Assembly (NCBI GenBank): GCA_046153695.1
Contig: JBJXEZ010000202.1
Location: 1-6,746, forward strand
Direction of reading: 5' to 3'
Origin: M3007 sp046153695
Lineage (GTDB): Bacteria; Bacteroidota; Bacteroidia; Chitinophagales; Saprospiraceae
DNA: 6,746 nt
The translations under genes were made by a program, and so were the position numbers. This document shows positions 1-6,247 of this stretch, piece after piece. A model generated the notes under the pieces. It was not told the origin of the DNA. It worked only from the letters and a program-made list of their open reading frames with translations, and searched no databases. Position 1 is the stretch's first letter, and every line of letters starts with the position of its first letter.

Positions 1-229
1 CCCATTCGATGAGGTCTTTGAGCGATCGCCCAAGCCGATCGAGTCGCCACACGACCAGCGTGTCGCCCTTTCGGAGCAGTTCTCGAATCTTGTCCAATCC
101 GGGACGCTCGCGGAGCGTCCCGCTGACCTTGTCTACGAACACCTTTTCGCAACCCGCCTGCTTGAGCGCATCATTTTGCAGGTCGAGGTTTTGGTCGTGC
201 GTAGAGACGCGTGCATATCCAATCAGCAT
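1..229 (-). CDS. Serine recombinase (resolvase/invertase family), N-terminal part, cut by window edge
   Basis: Site-specific serine recombinases cut and rejoin DNA at paired sites through a covalent 5'-phosphoserine link; relatives act as transposon resolvases, DNA invertases or IS607-type transposases. The 76 visible residues begin MLIGYARVSTHDQNLDLQ, with the catalytic serine at Ser9 in the YARVST motif and Arg7 two residues before it. They continue through SGTLRERPGLDKIRELL to VVWRLDRLGRSLKDLIEW, where Arg65 and Arg68 match the active-site arginines (68 and 71) of gamma-delta resolvase. This is most of the catalytic domain; the long helix and any helix-turn-helix DNA-binding domain lie outside the window. 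I chose the ATG at 227-229 because the family motif starts directly after it; there is only a weak purine-rich stretch (AAAAGAG) upstream and no good Shine-Dalgarno sequence. Resolvase versus invertase cannot be decided from this part. It is codirectional with the protease gene upstream, 375 bases away. Family assignment is near certain; exact role is unknown. Confidence 0.93.
   Translation of the reverse strand, partial: MLIGYARVSTHDQNLDLQNDALKQAGCEKVFVDKVSGTLRERPGLDKIRELLRKGDTLVVWRLDRLGRSLKDLIEW
100..122. repeat. Perfect 10-bp inverted repeat inside recombinase gene
   Basis: The arms CGGGACGCTC (100-109) and GAGCGTCCCG (113-122) are perfect reverse complements around a 3-base spacer, GCG. 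The repeat lies inside the coding region, over the residues GTLRERPG. The protein has its usual length here, so the palindrome is probably a result of Leu/Arg codon choice rather than an inserted element. It could still form a strong mRNA hairpin. Confidence 0.6.
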
Positions 230-480
230 ACTCTTTTGAATGTTAAGAAACCCGCGCAGGGTGTTTTGATGATTACTTTGATTTGTTTACCAGATTTATT
301 TACGTTGCCTGACGCAAAAAATCAAGATCCAAAGCTACGGAGGGTCTTCGTCAAGAAAACCCTGGTTTGTTTGCTGTCCGTCGATTTGGGACCACCTCGG
401 CCTTCCCGGTTTGATGATTTTATGCAGTTCGCCGGATGCATACACAATTTGTAACAAACCTCGGACCCGAGAGCATGACA

Positions 481-515
481 GGTGCATTGCATATGCATTA
501 CATGCGTAATGCACC
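481..515. promoter_or_regulatory. Nested TGCATT/AATGCA dyad, possible protein-binding or recombination site
   Basis: An outer inverted repeat pairs GGTGCATT (481-488) with AATGCACC (508-515). An inner one pairs GCATTAC (495-501) with GTAATGC (506-512) around the 4-base loop ATGC. The word TGCATT therefore occurs at 483 and 494, an 11-bp spacing, and inverted at 508-513. The outer and inner pairings share the right arm, so they are alternative structures. Nothing here is coding. A U-run does not follow, so it is not a terminator. A repressor operator or a recombinase crossover site would fit the symmetry and the position 252 bases upstream of the recombinase start. The structure is seen directly; the function is inferred. 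Confidence 0.4.
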
Positions 516-529
516 CTTTCAGATACCGT

Positions 530-553
530 AAAACCCGAAAAGCTCCGGGTTTT
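530..553 (-). terminator. Rho-independent terminator of the protease gene, possibly bidirectional
   Basis: The arms AAAACCCG (530-537) and CGGGTTTT (546-553) form a perfect 8-bp stem around an 8-base loop. Read on the minus strand the hairpin ends in TTTT then ACGG; read on the plus strand it ends in TTTTT, so it could work in both directions. It starts about 50 bases past the stop codon of the protease gene, as expected for its terminator. The U-tract is short on the minus strand. Confidence 0.7.
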
Positions 554-583
554 TATCAGGTTTGGATGGGCTGCCCGGGATTA

Positions 584-597
584 GGCGGGTCCCCGCC
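584..597 (-). other. GC-rich hairpin just after the protease stop codon
   Basis: GGCGGG (584-589) and CCCGCC (592-597) are complementary. In RNA the closing pair probably opens, leaving five pairs and a 4-base loop. It begins 7 bases after the stop codon on the minus strand and has no U-tract, so it is not a terminator by itself. It may protect the 3' end of the message or act together with the hairpin at 530-553. Confidence 0.35.
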
Positions 598-604
598 AAA
601 ACAA

Positions 605-3600
605 TCATCGCACCACCGTTACATCACCCTTCAGGAACATCTCCTCTATCCTGCCGCAGATGGCAACGCTGGTTTTCACGTACCAGACCATAACGCCCGA
701 ATTCATCTCTTCTTCCCGGAAAATGCCGTTCCAGCCCACTGCCGGGTCGGGGGTCATGAACAGCAGGTTGCCCCAGCGGTCGAAGACCCACAGTTCAAAC
801 ATCAAGACATCAACCCCCTCTGCCACGTACACCCGAAACTCGTCGTTTTTGCCGTCGCCATCCGGCGAAAAGACGTTTGGCACGTAAAATAGCCCGTTGG
901 GGTCATCGTCGTTGCCCCAATTCACCAGTATCTTTCGCTCCTCCGTGGCGCAGTTATCGGAAATCCGGACGGTGTACTCCCCGGCTTGCCCGACCTGGTA
1001 CCAGGGTTTATTCCAGCCGCCGGGCCACGCCCAACTAACAGGTCCGTGATGGGATAGCACCGCAGGTATCAGCATCACGGAAGGCTCGGCGCAAGGCAGT
1101 ACGTAATCCTCCGAAGCAACCACCAGCGGCGGAAATTCGGAAATCCTGATACTTTGCGAAGCGAAGCAGCCGTGTACATCCTGTACCTGCACGGTATGCA
1201 TTCCAGCCAACAGGCCTTCGTAAACGCCGGCGCCGGAAAAGGCTCCACCATCCAGCGAAGCGGTCAGTGGTTGGTCGCCCGCAGTAATGTCCAGTTCGAT
1301 ATGGCCTTCAGCGGTGCCGGGGCAAATCGTTTCGGAGGACAGCTCGAAGACAATTGCCTCGTGCTCCATAACCGAAATGTGGATGACCGAGTCGCAGCCG
1401 CCGGTGTTCTGGTAGATAAAGGTGGCCGTGTCGCCGGACAGGAGAGTCTGCCCACCAAAAATGACGGATTCGCCGGGGCAGACACTGAGTTCAATTTCCT
1501 GATAATCAACAGGCAAAGCCTGCACGGTGACGGTCACCACCGAATCGCAGCCGAGGTAGTTCTGGAATGTAAAATCCTGCGTCTGCCCGATGGACAGCGT
1601 TTGCGCGGCATACTGCACCACGCCGCCGGGGCAGGCAAATAGTGCAAGGTTATTGGTTGAGGTCGGCAAAGCCTCCACCGTGACGGTTACCACCGAATCG
1701 CAGCCGAGGTAGTTCTGGAACATGAAGTCCTGCGTTTGCCCGACAGGTACCATTTGCGAAGCATACGGCACCGAGCTGCCGGGGCAGCCAAAAAGCGTCA
1801 GGCTGCTCGCCGAGACGGGCAACGCTTCCACCGTAACAGTCACCACCGAATCGCAGCCGAGGTAGTTCTGGAATTTGAAGTCTTGCGTTTGCCCGACGGG
1901 TACCATTTGCGAAGCATACGGCACCGCGCTGCCGGGGCAGCCAAAAAGCGTCAGGCTGCTCGCCGAGACGGGCAACGCTTTCACCGTAACGGTCACGACG
2001 GAGTCGCAGCCGTTTTGCGCGGTGAGCGTTTGTTGAAACGTTCCTGCTGCGGTCACGGGCATTCCGAAGAAGAGGACCGTGTCGCCTGCGCAGAGCTGCA
2101 ATTCAGCGAACGACGCGCTGGTTTCGGCGAGGATAATCCGGACTGCGGCCACACCGATGCAGCCGTCGGCAGTAGTGGCTACGAGCGTATAGGCAATGTC
2201 GGCGGCTGGTGTAACGGTGGGATTGGGACAATCCACACAACTCAGATAGTCGGGTGGCGACCACTGGTACGTGACGTAACCGGGTACGTCCAGCAGGGTG
2301 CTGCTGCCCTCGCAAACGGGGATGTCGGGACCGAGGTTGAGTACGGTGGTGCTGTCCACGGTCACCTGTACCTGGTCCGTCTGTTTGCCACCACAGGCAT
2401 CGGTGGCGGTTACGCTGTAAATACCAGGGCTGAAAGCCGTCAGGGTTTGCTCGGTGCTTTCGTCCTGCCAGCGATAGTCGGCGAAACCGGCACCGGCGTT
2501 GAACACGGTCACGCCATTTTGACACAGGAATACGTCGGGGCCGAGGTCGAGCAGCGGTGGCTTAAACGGGTATATGAAGTTGCCGATATTGTTCGTATGG
2601 TCGCACTCGCCGGTTTCGCCATCGAAGTCAGTGAGGGAAAACGGAAGCGGCGTGGCACCGTCGTCGTTGAGCATGACGAATATCAGGGCGTTGGGCGGTG
2701 CCGCGACGATGAAAGAAAACGTGCTGCAACTATCATGCGGCAACGCATACGGCAAAGGCAATGTGGCGAGAAGTATGGCAGTGTTCGTGCTCGTGGGGTC
2801 GCCGAGGTAAAAACTGACGGGCGTGTAAACCGGCAGATCAAAGATGCCCAGGTTGCAAGCCGTGAGGCTCACTTCAAGGCTGTCGCCATGACAGACAGCA
2901 TTGGCTGCGACAAAATGCGCATTGGGCATCACTGCGCAAGAATCGATGCAGGGCTGGAAGCAGATGGTGGTGGACTGGATAATCGAAGTGCTCACTTGCC
3001 TGTCGTTCAGGAATTGTCCCCAGTTTTGATTCAGCTGTGTGAGGTTGTGCTGACCGCTGTATGGGCTGTCGATAGCCAGGGCGGTCATATTCAGCTCGGT
3101 AAACAGGTTGCAACTGTCGAAGGCGGACACGGTGCCATCTTCGGCAATGTTTGCTAAGAAAAAGTCGAACGTCGAACCTGGCGTCGGTGCTTTCGTCTTT
3201 CCGGTAAAGTAAACCTGTCCGTTGGCGTTCACGAGGTCAAAGGCATCTTCCGTAGAAGTGTTGCCATAGGATTTCGACCAAAGGAGTTGACCCTGTTTGT
3301 CTGTTTTGAAGATAAACACATCCTGGCTTGCGGCCGTGTAGTAGCCGAGGCATACATAGCCATCGGGAACAATGATAAGCTGCGTGCTTACCTCGGACGT
3401 GGCACCTGAAATGTCGTAGTTCATCGCCCAGAGCAGGTTGCCGTTGTCGTCGGTTTTGAACAGGAAGAGGGAGACGTCGGTGGTGCTGGTGCCGCTGAGG
3501 TCGCCGTGGCCAAGCACTACGAGACCATTGTCTGCCACCATATCGGAGGAAGAAAGGCGGGCTGCGGTGATGTTCGTAACAGGGCGCAGGTAGAGATTTG

Positions 3601-5797
3601 ACCACTGCTGCACGCCGTTCAGGTCGAGTTTGGTGATGCCCGGTCGCCAGCGGGCGGTGCCTGTCGGGTCGAAACTGTAGCGACCCGTTGTATGGATGGC
3701 GCCGTTGTGGAGCAGTGCCTTCTGGAACGATTCGGCGTTGCCGAGCGTGTAGTTGCGCTGCCACACGTTTGCCCCGGTGTTGCGGTTCACCTCCAGCAGG
3801 AAGCCATTGTTGTTTGAGGCGGCTAAACCAGGGTCCTGGTCGATGTTGCCCGCCACGATGTAGTTGCCGCCGGGCGATTTTTCGAAAATGCTGCGGTAAA
3901 TTTCCTCAGCAGGGTCGGAGAGGTCCAGTTCGTTCACCCAAAGGATGTTGTTGGTCGGTATATTGTACTTGAAAATGAAGCACTCGACGTTGCCTGACGG
4001 TTCGTCGCGGGTCTGGCCCGAGCCGATGACGTTGCCGTCGCTGTCGAAATTGAGCGCCCAGATGAAGTCGGCCGCGAAAGGCGTGGGGTCGAACGCCCGT
4101 GTCCAAACGATATTGGCATTGAGGTCGAGGCGGGTGATCATGGCGCTGTCGCCCTTGCCGCCGCCGATGAGAAAACCGCCCCCGAGGTTTTGCGGAATCT
4201 CGAGGAGGGCATGGCCACGCTCGTCGTCGAGCGGGGAACCATATGTTTTGAGCCACGACGTATCGCAGCCGCCCGTTCCCGAAACGTACATCACAAACAG
4301 GTTCTGACAGCTTGTCGCTTCGCAAATGCCGTTGGAGGCCGTCATGCAAATGGTTTGAAGACCCGAATTGGGGAACGTGTCCGTAAAGTCGGTTGTGCTG
4401 CCGAAGGGTGAGCCATTCAGCTGCCAGGTCCAGGCCGAGGCGTTGGAACTGGTGTTCGTGAAAATAGCGGATTGGCCCGGCAGCAGCAAGTTGGCACTCA
4501 TCGTGAAACCCGGCATTACCGGACACACCACCTCCATGGTGACGCATTGACGGCTGTAACAGTTCGGGTCGCCATTGCCCGCCTCGAGGCACACCACGAA
4601 GCTGCCTTCCGTATTGAAGGTATGGCCGGGATTGGCAAGCGTCGAAAAGGGCGCGCCGTCCAGCGTCCAGTTAAAGCTGGTTACGTTGGTGGAGGAATTG
4701 ACGAAATTGACGGTCGTGCCAGCGTCCACGGTTGTAGCACTCGCTGAAAAGGAGGCGGTTAAAGGCGACGTGCAGGGATCGAGGCAGGCTTTCGATACGA
4801 GCAGGCTGTACCGGACATTTTCGATATGCCAGTGCATCCGGTCGGTTTGCCCCTGTGTGAACACCGACCAGCAACCGAAGTCGCCGTAGTCCATGTAGTC
4901 CTCAATGAGGTCGTTTTGGTCTGTCAAAAAGCCGCTGTCCGTGTCGGTGGAGCAGGAGTTGACAGGCGTTCCGCAAGGCACCGCCGCCGTGCTCTGGTCG
5001 GGCGGCGTATCGCAGACCCTGTCCCCGTCGGCGAGGCAGTCGTTGTTGGAACAGCCGCCCTCAAAAGTGTGGTAAAGGCCAAGATAGTGGCCCATTTCAT
5101 GAATCTGCACGCCGCTGGCCCCCTGCGAACTGCCGAAGAAATTAGCCTCCATCATGATGCCATCCTCCGGGTTGCCATGCGAACCGGGGAACCAGGCATA
5201 GCCAGCCACCCCGCAGCCGCCGCCACTTTGACAGATTTCCCGCACCAGCCAGATGTTGATATACTGGGTAGGGTCCCAGCGGTTTATGTTTTTCACCGTG
5301 ATGTCGTCCACGTCCATCAGCATGTTGGTCAGCGGAGACTGGTTGCGGGTGATACCCGTGGTGAGGTTGCCGAGCGAGTCTCGCATGGCGAGGCAGAATT
5401 GTATCTCTGTATTCACGCCCGTAGCGGGGTCGTAGTAGCCGACATTGGCAAAAGCATCATTCAAATCCTGGATTCCCTGAATTACCATGGCATCCGAAAT
5501 GTTTTCGGCCCCGCTGTCGTGGATGATATGGACAACAACGGGCAGCACAACCATCGGCGGCGGTGCTTTAGCCGATGGTTGTTTTACTTTCAGGTACTCG
5601 TAGAGCGCTTGCTCCACTTTTTCCTGCCGCTGACGCAAGAATGGATTTTGCTGAAGGGCTGCCTCCCACATGATTTTCTGGGCGCAGAAATCACGTTCGA
5701 CTTTTGGCCTCGGCAACGCCTGCTGCTGCGAAAAGAGCGGGGACAGCATTGCGAGCAGGCAGACACAAAAGGCAAGGCGGAGTGGTAGACCTTTCAT
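605..5797 (-). CDS. Giant secreted M43 (cytophagalysin-type) metalloprotease with PKD, propeller and repeat domains and a T9SS type B sorting domain
   Basis: Residues are counted from the ATG at 5795-5797 (1730 residues). A TTG one codon upstream (5798-5800) is possible but less likely; there is no clear Shine-Dalgarno sequence. Residues 1-23 are a signal peptide (LAFCVCLLAMLSPLFS, then QQQ). Residues 24-80 are a likely propeptide with a lone Cys38. The M43 protease spans about 84-340: HEMGHYLGLYH gives zinc ligands His233, His237 and His243 and catalytic Glu234, with a Met-turn at Met302 (DYMDYG). Two PKD-like domains follow (347-423, 428-503), then about seven W/G-rich blades (510-890), a CARDB-like domain (955-1078), two Ig-like domains (1080-1222), five tandem CDSV repeats (1224-1477), a SprB-like repeat (1487-1552), an Ig-like domain (1558-1626) and the sorting domain (1637-1730: PNVFSPDGDGKND, FDRWGN, GWNG). 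The protein should cross the inner membrane by Sec and the outer membrane by T9SS, then be cell-attached or released. Its substrate is unknown. The protease fold and the sorting domain are very secure; the middle domain names are inferred from sequence patterns. No frameshift or missing catalytic residue is seen. Confidence 0.95.
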   Translation of the reverse strand: MKGLPLRLAFCVCLLAMLSPLFSQQQALPRPKVERDFCAQKIMWEAALQQNPFLRQRQEKVEQALYEYLKVKQPSAKAPPPMVVLPVVVHIIHDSGAENISDAMVIQGIQDLNDAFANVGYYDPATGVNTEIQFCLAMRDSLGNLTTGITRNQSPLTNMLMDVDDITVKNINRWDPTQYINIWLVREICQSGGGCGVAGYAWFPGSHGNPEDGIMMEANFFGSSQGASGVQIHEMGHYLGLYHTFEGGCSNNDCLADGDRVCDTPPDQSTAAVPCGTPVNSCSTDTDSGFLTDQNDLIEDYMDYGDFGCWSVFTQGQTDRMHWHIENVRYSLLVSKACLDPCTSPLTASFSASATTVDAGTTVNFVNSSTNVTSFNWTLDGAPFSTLANPGHTFNTEGSFVVCLEAGNGDPNCYSRQCVTMEVVCPVMPGFTMSANLLLPGQSAIFTNTSSNASAWTWQLNGSPFGSTTDFTDTFPNSGLQTICMTASNGICEATSCQNLFVMYVSGTGGCDTSWLKTYGSPLDDERGHALLEIPQNLGGGFLIGGGKGDSAMITRLDLNANIVWTRAFDPTPFAADFIWALNFDSDGNVIGSGQTRDEPSGNVECFIFKYNIPTNNILWVNELDLSDPAEEIYRSIFEKSPGGNYIVAGNIDQDPGLAASNNNGFLLEVNRNTGANVWQRNYTLGNAESFQKALLHNGAIHTTGRYSFDPTGTARWRPGITKLDLNGVQQWSNLYLRPVTNITAARLSSSDMVADNGLVVLGHGDLSGTSTTDVSLFLFKTDDNGNLLWAMNYDISGATSEVSTQLIIVPDGYVCLGYYTAASQDVFIFKTDKQGQLLWSKSYGNTSTEDAFDLVNANGQVYFTGKTKAPTPGSTFDFFLANIAEDGTVSAFDSCNLFTELNMTALAIDSPYSGQHNLTQLNQNWGQFLNDRQVSTSIIQSTTICFQPCIDSCAVMPNAHFVAANAVCHGDSLEVSLTACNLGIFDLPVYTPVSFYLGDPTSTNTAILLATLPLPYALPHDSCSTFSFIVAAPPNALIFVMLNDDGATPLPFSLTDFDGETGECDHTNNIGNFIYPFKPPLLDLGPDVFLCQNGVTVFNAGAGFADYRWQDESTEQTLTAFSPGIYSVTATDACGGKQTDQVQVTVDSTTVLNLGPDIPVCEGSSTLLDVPGYVTYQWSPPDYLSCVDCPNPTVTPAADIAYTLVATTADGCIGVAAVRIILAETSASFAELQLCAGDTVLFFGMPVTAAGTFQQTLTAQNGCDSVVTVTVKALPVSASSLTLFGCPGSAVPYASQMVPVGQTQDFKFQNYLGCDSVVTVTVEALPVSASSLTLFGCPGSSVPYASQMVPVGQTQDFMFQNYLGCDSVVTVTVEALPTSTNNLALFACPGGVVQYAAQTLSIGQTQDFTFQNYLGCDSVVTVTVQALPVDYQEIELSVCPGESVIFGGQTLLSGDTATFIYQNTGGCDSVIHISVMEHEAIVFELSSETICPGTAEGHIELDITAGDQPLTASLDGGAFSGAGVYEGLLAGMHTVQVQDVHGCFASQSIRISEFPPLVVASEDYVLPCAEPSVMLIPAVLSHHGPVSWAWPGGWNKPWYQVGQAGEYTVRISDNCATEERKILVNWGNDDDPNGLFYVPNVFSPDGDGKNDEFRVYVAEGVDVLMFELWVFDRWGNLLFMTPDPAVGWNGIFREEEMNSGVMVWYVKTSVAICGRIEEMFLKGDVTVVR
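1367..2128 (-). repeat. Five tandem about 153-bp repeats encoding 50-51-residue CDSV modules
   Basis: The units occupy 1979-2128 (150 bp, divergent), 1826-1978, 1673-1825, 1520-1672 and 1367-1519 (divergent), in order of translation. Each codes for a module with a first Cys (C-P-G or C-A-G), a QTQDF-like segment in the middle copies, and a closing GCDSVVTVTV strand. The middle three units are precisely 153 bp in register. Units 1826-1978 and 1673-1825 differ at about 9 of 153 bases by my alignment and at only two residues (Ala/Ser and Lys/Met). Two cysteines per module suggest an internal disulfide. Such modules are typical stalk parts of large Bacteroidota surface proteins. The near identity points to recent duplication or gene conversion and makes copy number prone to change. 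Confidence 0.92.
5547..5582. repeat. Perfect 12-bp inverted repeat at the propeptide/protease boundary
   Basis: The arms ACAACCATCGGC (5547-5558) and GCCGATGGTTGT (5571-5582) are perfect reverse complements around a 12-base spacer. The repeat is coding and lies over the low-complexity linker QPSAKAPPPMVV, just before the M43 domain. In the mRNA it would form a strong hairpin about 215-250 bases after the start codon. It could be a short palindromic element that entered the gene at a tolerant linker, or a chance result of codon use. Confidence 0.6.
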
Positions 5798-5873
5798 CAA
5801 TATGGGTGCTACTGAGGAGTTTCAGAATGGAGACAGATTAAATAACCAACGTTGCCACGCAAAAGAAAGAAGC

Positions 5874-5923
5874 CAGACATCGAGGAAAGCCCTGAACTTA
5901 TAGACCACCCATCACGATGTCTG
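5874..5923. promoter_or_regulatory. Perfect 9-bp inverted repeat upstream of the protease gene
   Basis: CAGACATCG (5874-5882) and CGATGTCTG (5915-5923) are perfect reverse complements with a 32-base spacer. The centre lies about 100 bases upstream of the protease start codon, in its likely 5' leader or promoter zone. The wide spacing suits two half-sites of a looping or dimeric regulator, or a long leader hairpin. A chance match is possible at this arm length. Confidence 0.3.
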
Positions 5924-6112
5924 ACCGCGTAATAATAGTGAAACTGGCCATTTACCTGTTTGTCTTACTTGATGACCGGCATGGTTCTCCACCCGACCAG
6001 ATCAATTCTTCCACTCAAAATGCCCGATCGGCAACAAAAAAAAAGCGGCATTTACTCGACTCCACCTTCTTTTTTCGGCAAAACCAGGCTCGACATTTCT
6101 CAGGTCATCAAT

Positions 6113-6137
6113 TTTAAAAACACAAATAGTTTTTAAA
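6113..6137. other. AT-rich perfect hairpin in the divergent intergenic region
   Basis: TTTAAAAAC (6113-6121) and GTTTTTAAA (6129-6137) form a perfect 9-bp stem with the 7-base loop ACAAATA. Only one pair is G-C, so the RNA hairpin would be weak; as DNA it could be a regulator site or a bent A-tract. It lies about 110 bases upstream of the polymerase start. Confidence 0.35.
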
Positions 6138-6247
6138 GACCGATTGTTTTTCAACTTTTTATCTGAAAATTTGCCCGCACTCCCCCACCCGCTCCCGACC
6201 ATACGCAGCAGCCTGATTTGATTTTTTGAGAAGACTTTTCAACCATC

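Larger units (their letters stand above)
230..604. other. Intergenic region between protease gene and recombinase gene
   Basis: This 375-base stretch lies downstream of the protease gene and upstream of the recombinase gene, both on the minus strand. I found no convincing gene in either direction. A plus-strand reading frame from 176 to 454 mostly overlaps the recombinase antisense and leader and has no family signature. From right to left the region holds a GC-rich hairpin directly after the protease stop codon, an A/T-flanked terminator hairpin, and a TGCATT/AATGCA dyad. A weak imperfect hairpin lies at 342-362, with arms gggtcttc and gaaaaccc and one mismatch. The word tttgatgatt occurs twice (265-274 and 410-419). 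The recombinase promoter must lie here, but I cannot place it with confidence. Confidence 0.6.
5798..6247. other. Divergent intergenic region between protease and polymerase genes
   Basis: This 450-base stretch separates two divergently transcribed genes, so it should carry both promoters. I see no tRNA, no riboswitch and no convincing gene. It becomes AT-rich towards the polymerase gene, with a 9-base A-run at 6036-6044 and a 6-base T-run at 6070-6075. Two inverted repeats stand out, at 5874-5923 and 6113-6137. I found no exact TAnnTTTG (Bacteroidota -7 box) on the coding side of either gene; AAAATTTG at 6166-6173 on the plus strand is a one-mismatch match upstream of the polymerase gene. 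Frames such as 5917-6117 (plus) and 6002-6202 (minus) have no family signature. Confidence 0.55.

Noticed and set aside
330..337. TAGCTTTG on the minus strand, an exact match to the Bacteroidota -7 box TAnnTTTG, upstream of the recombinase gene
   Set aside because: The only nearby TTG on that strand is just 14 bases upstream, shorter than the usual spacing, and one such match in a region this long can occur by chance.
265..419. Direct repeat tttgatgatt (265-274 and 410-419) as attachment sites or target duplication
   Set aside because: Only 10 AT-rich bases match, and the DNA between them has no mobile element features.
1736..3157. Long plus-strand open frame (473 codons) antisense to the protease gene
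   Set aside because: It mirrors the tandem repeats and domains of the minus-strand gene, has no family motif, and long antisense frames are common opposite GC-rich genes.
4826..5788. Plus-strand open frame of 320 codons antisense to the protease domain
   Set aside because: It lies opposite the well-supported M43 region, and its translation shows no known domain.
5798..5800. TTG as an alternative start for the protease, one codon before the ATG
   Set aside because: The ATG directly after it is the better start and gives the same signal peptide; no ribosome binding site favours the TTG.
6036..6075. A-run and T-run pair as a terminator hairpin
   Set aside because: The stem would be only A-T pairs plus one G-C with a 25-base loop, and no gene ends nearby.
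5917..6117. Possible 66-codon plus-strand gene starting MSDRVIIVKLAIYLF
   Set aside because: It has a short hydrophobic start but no ribosome binding site, no recognisable family, and a low-complexity tail caused by the A-run.
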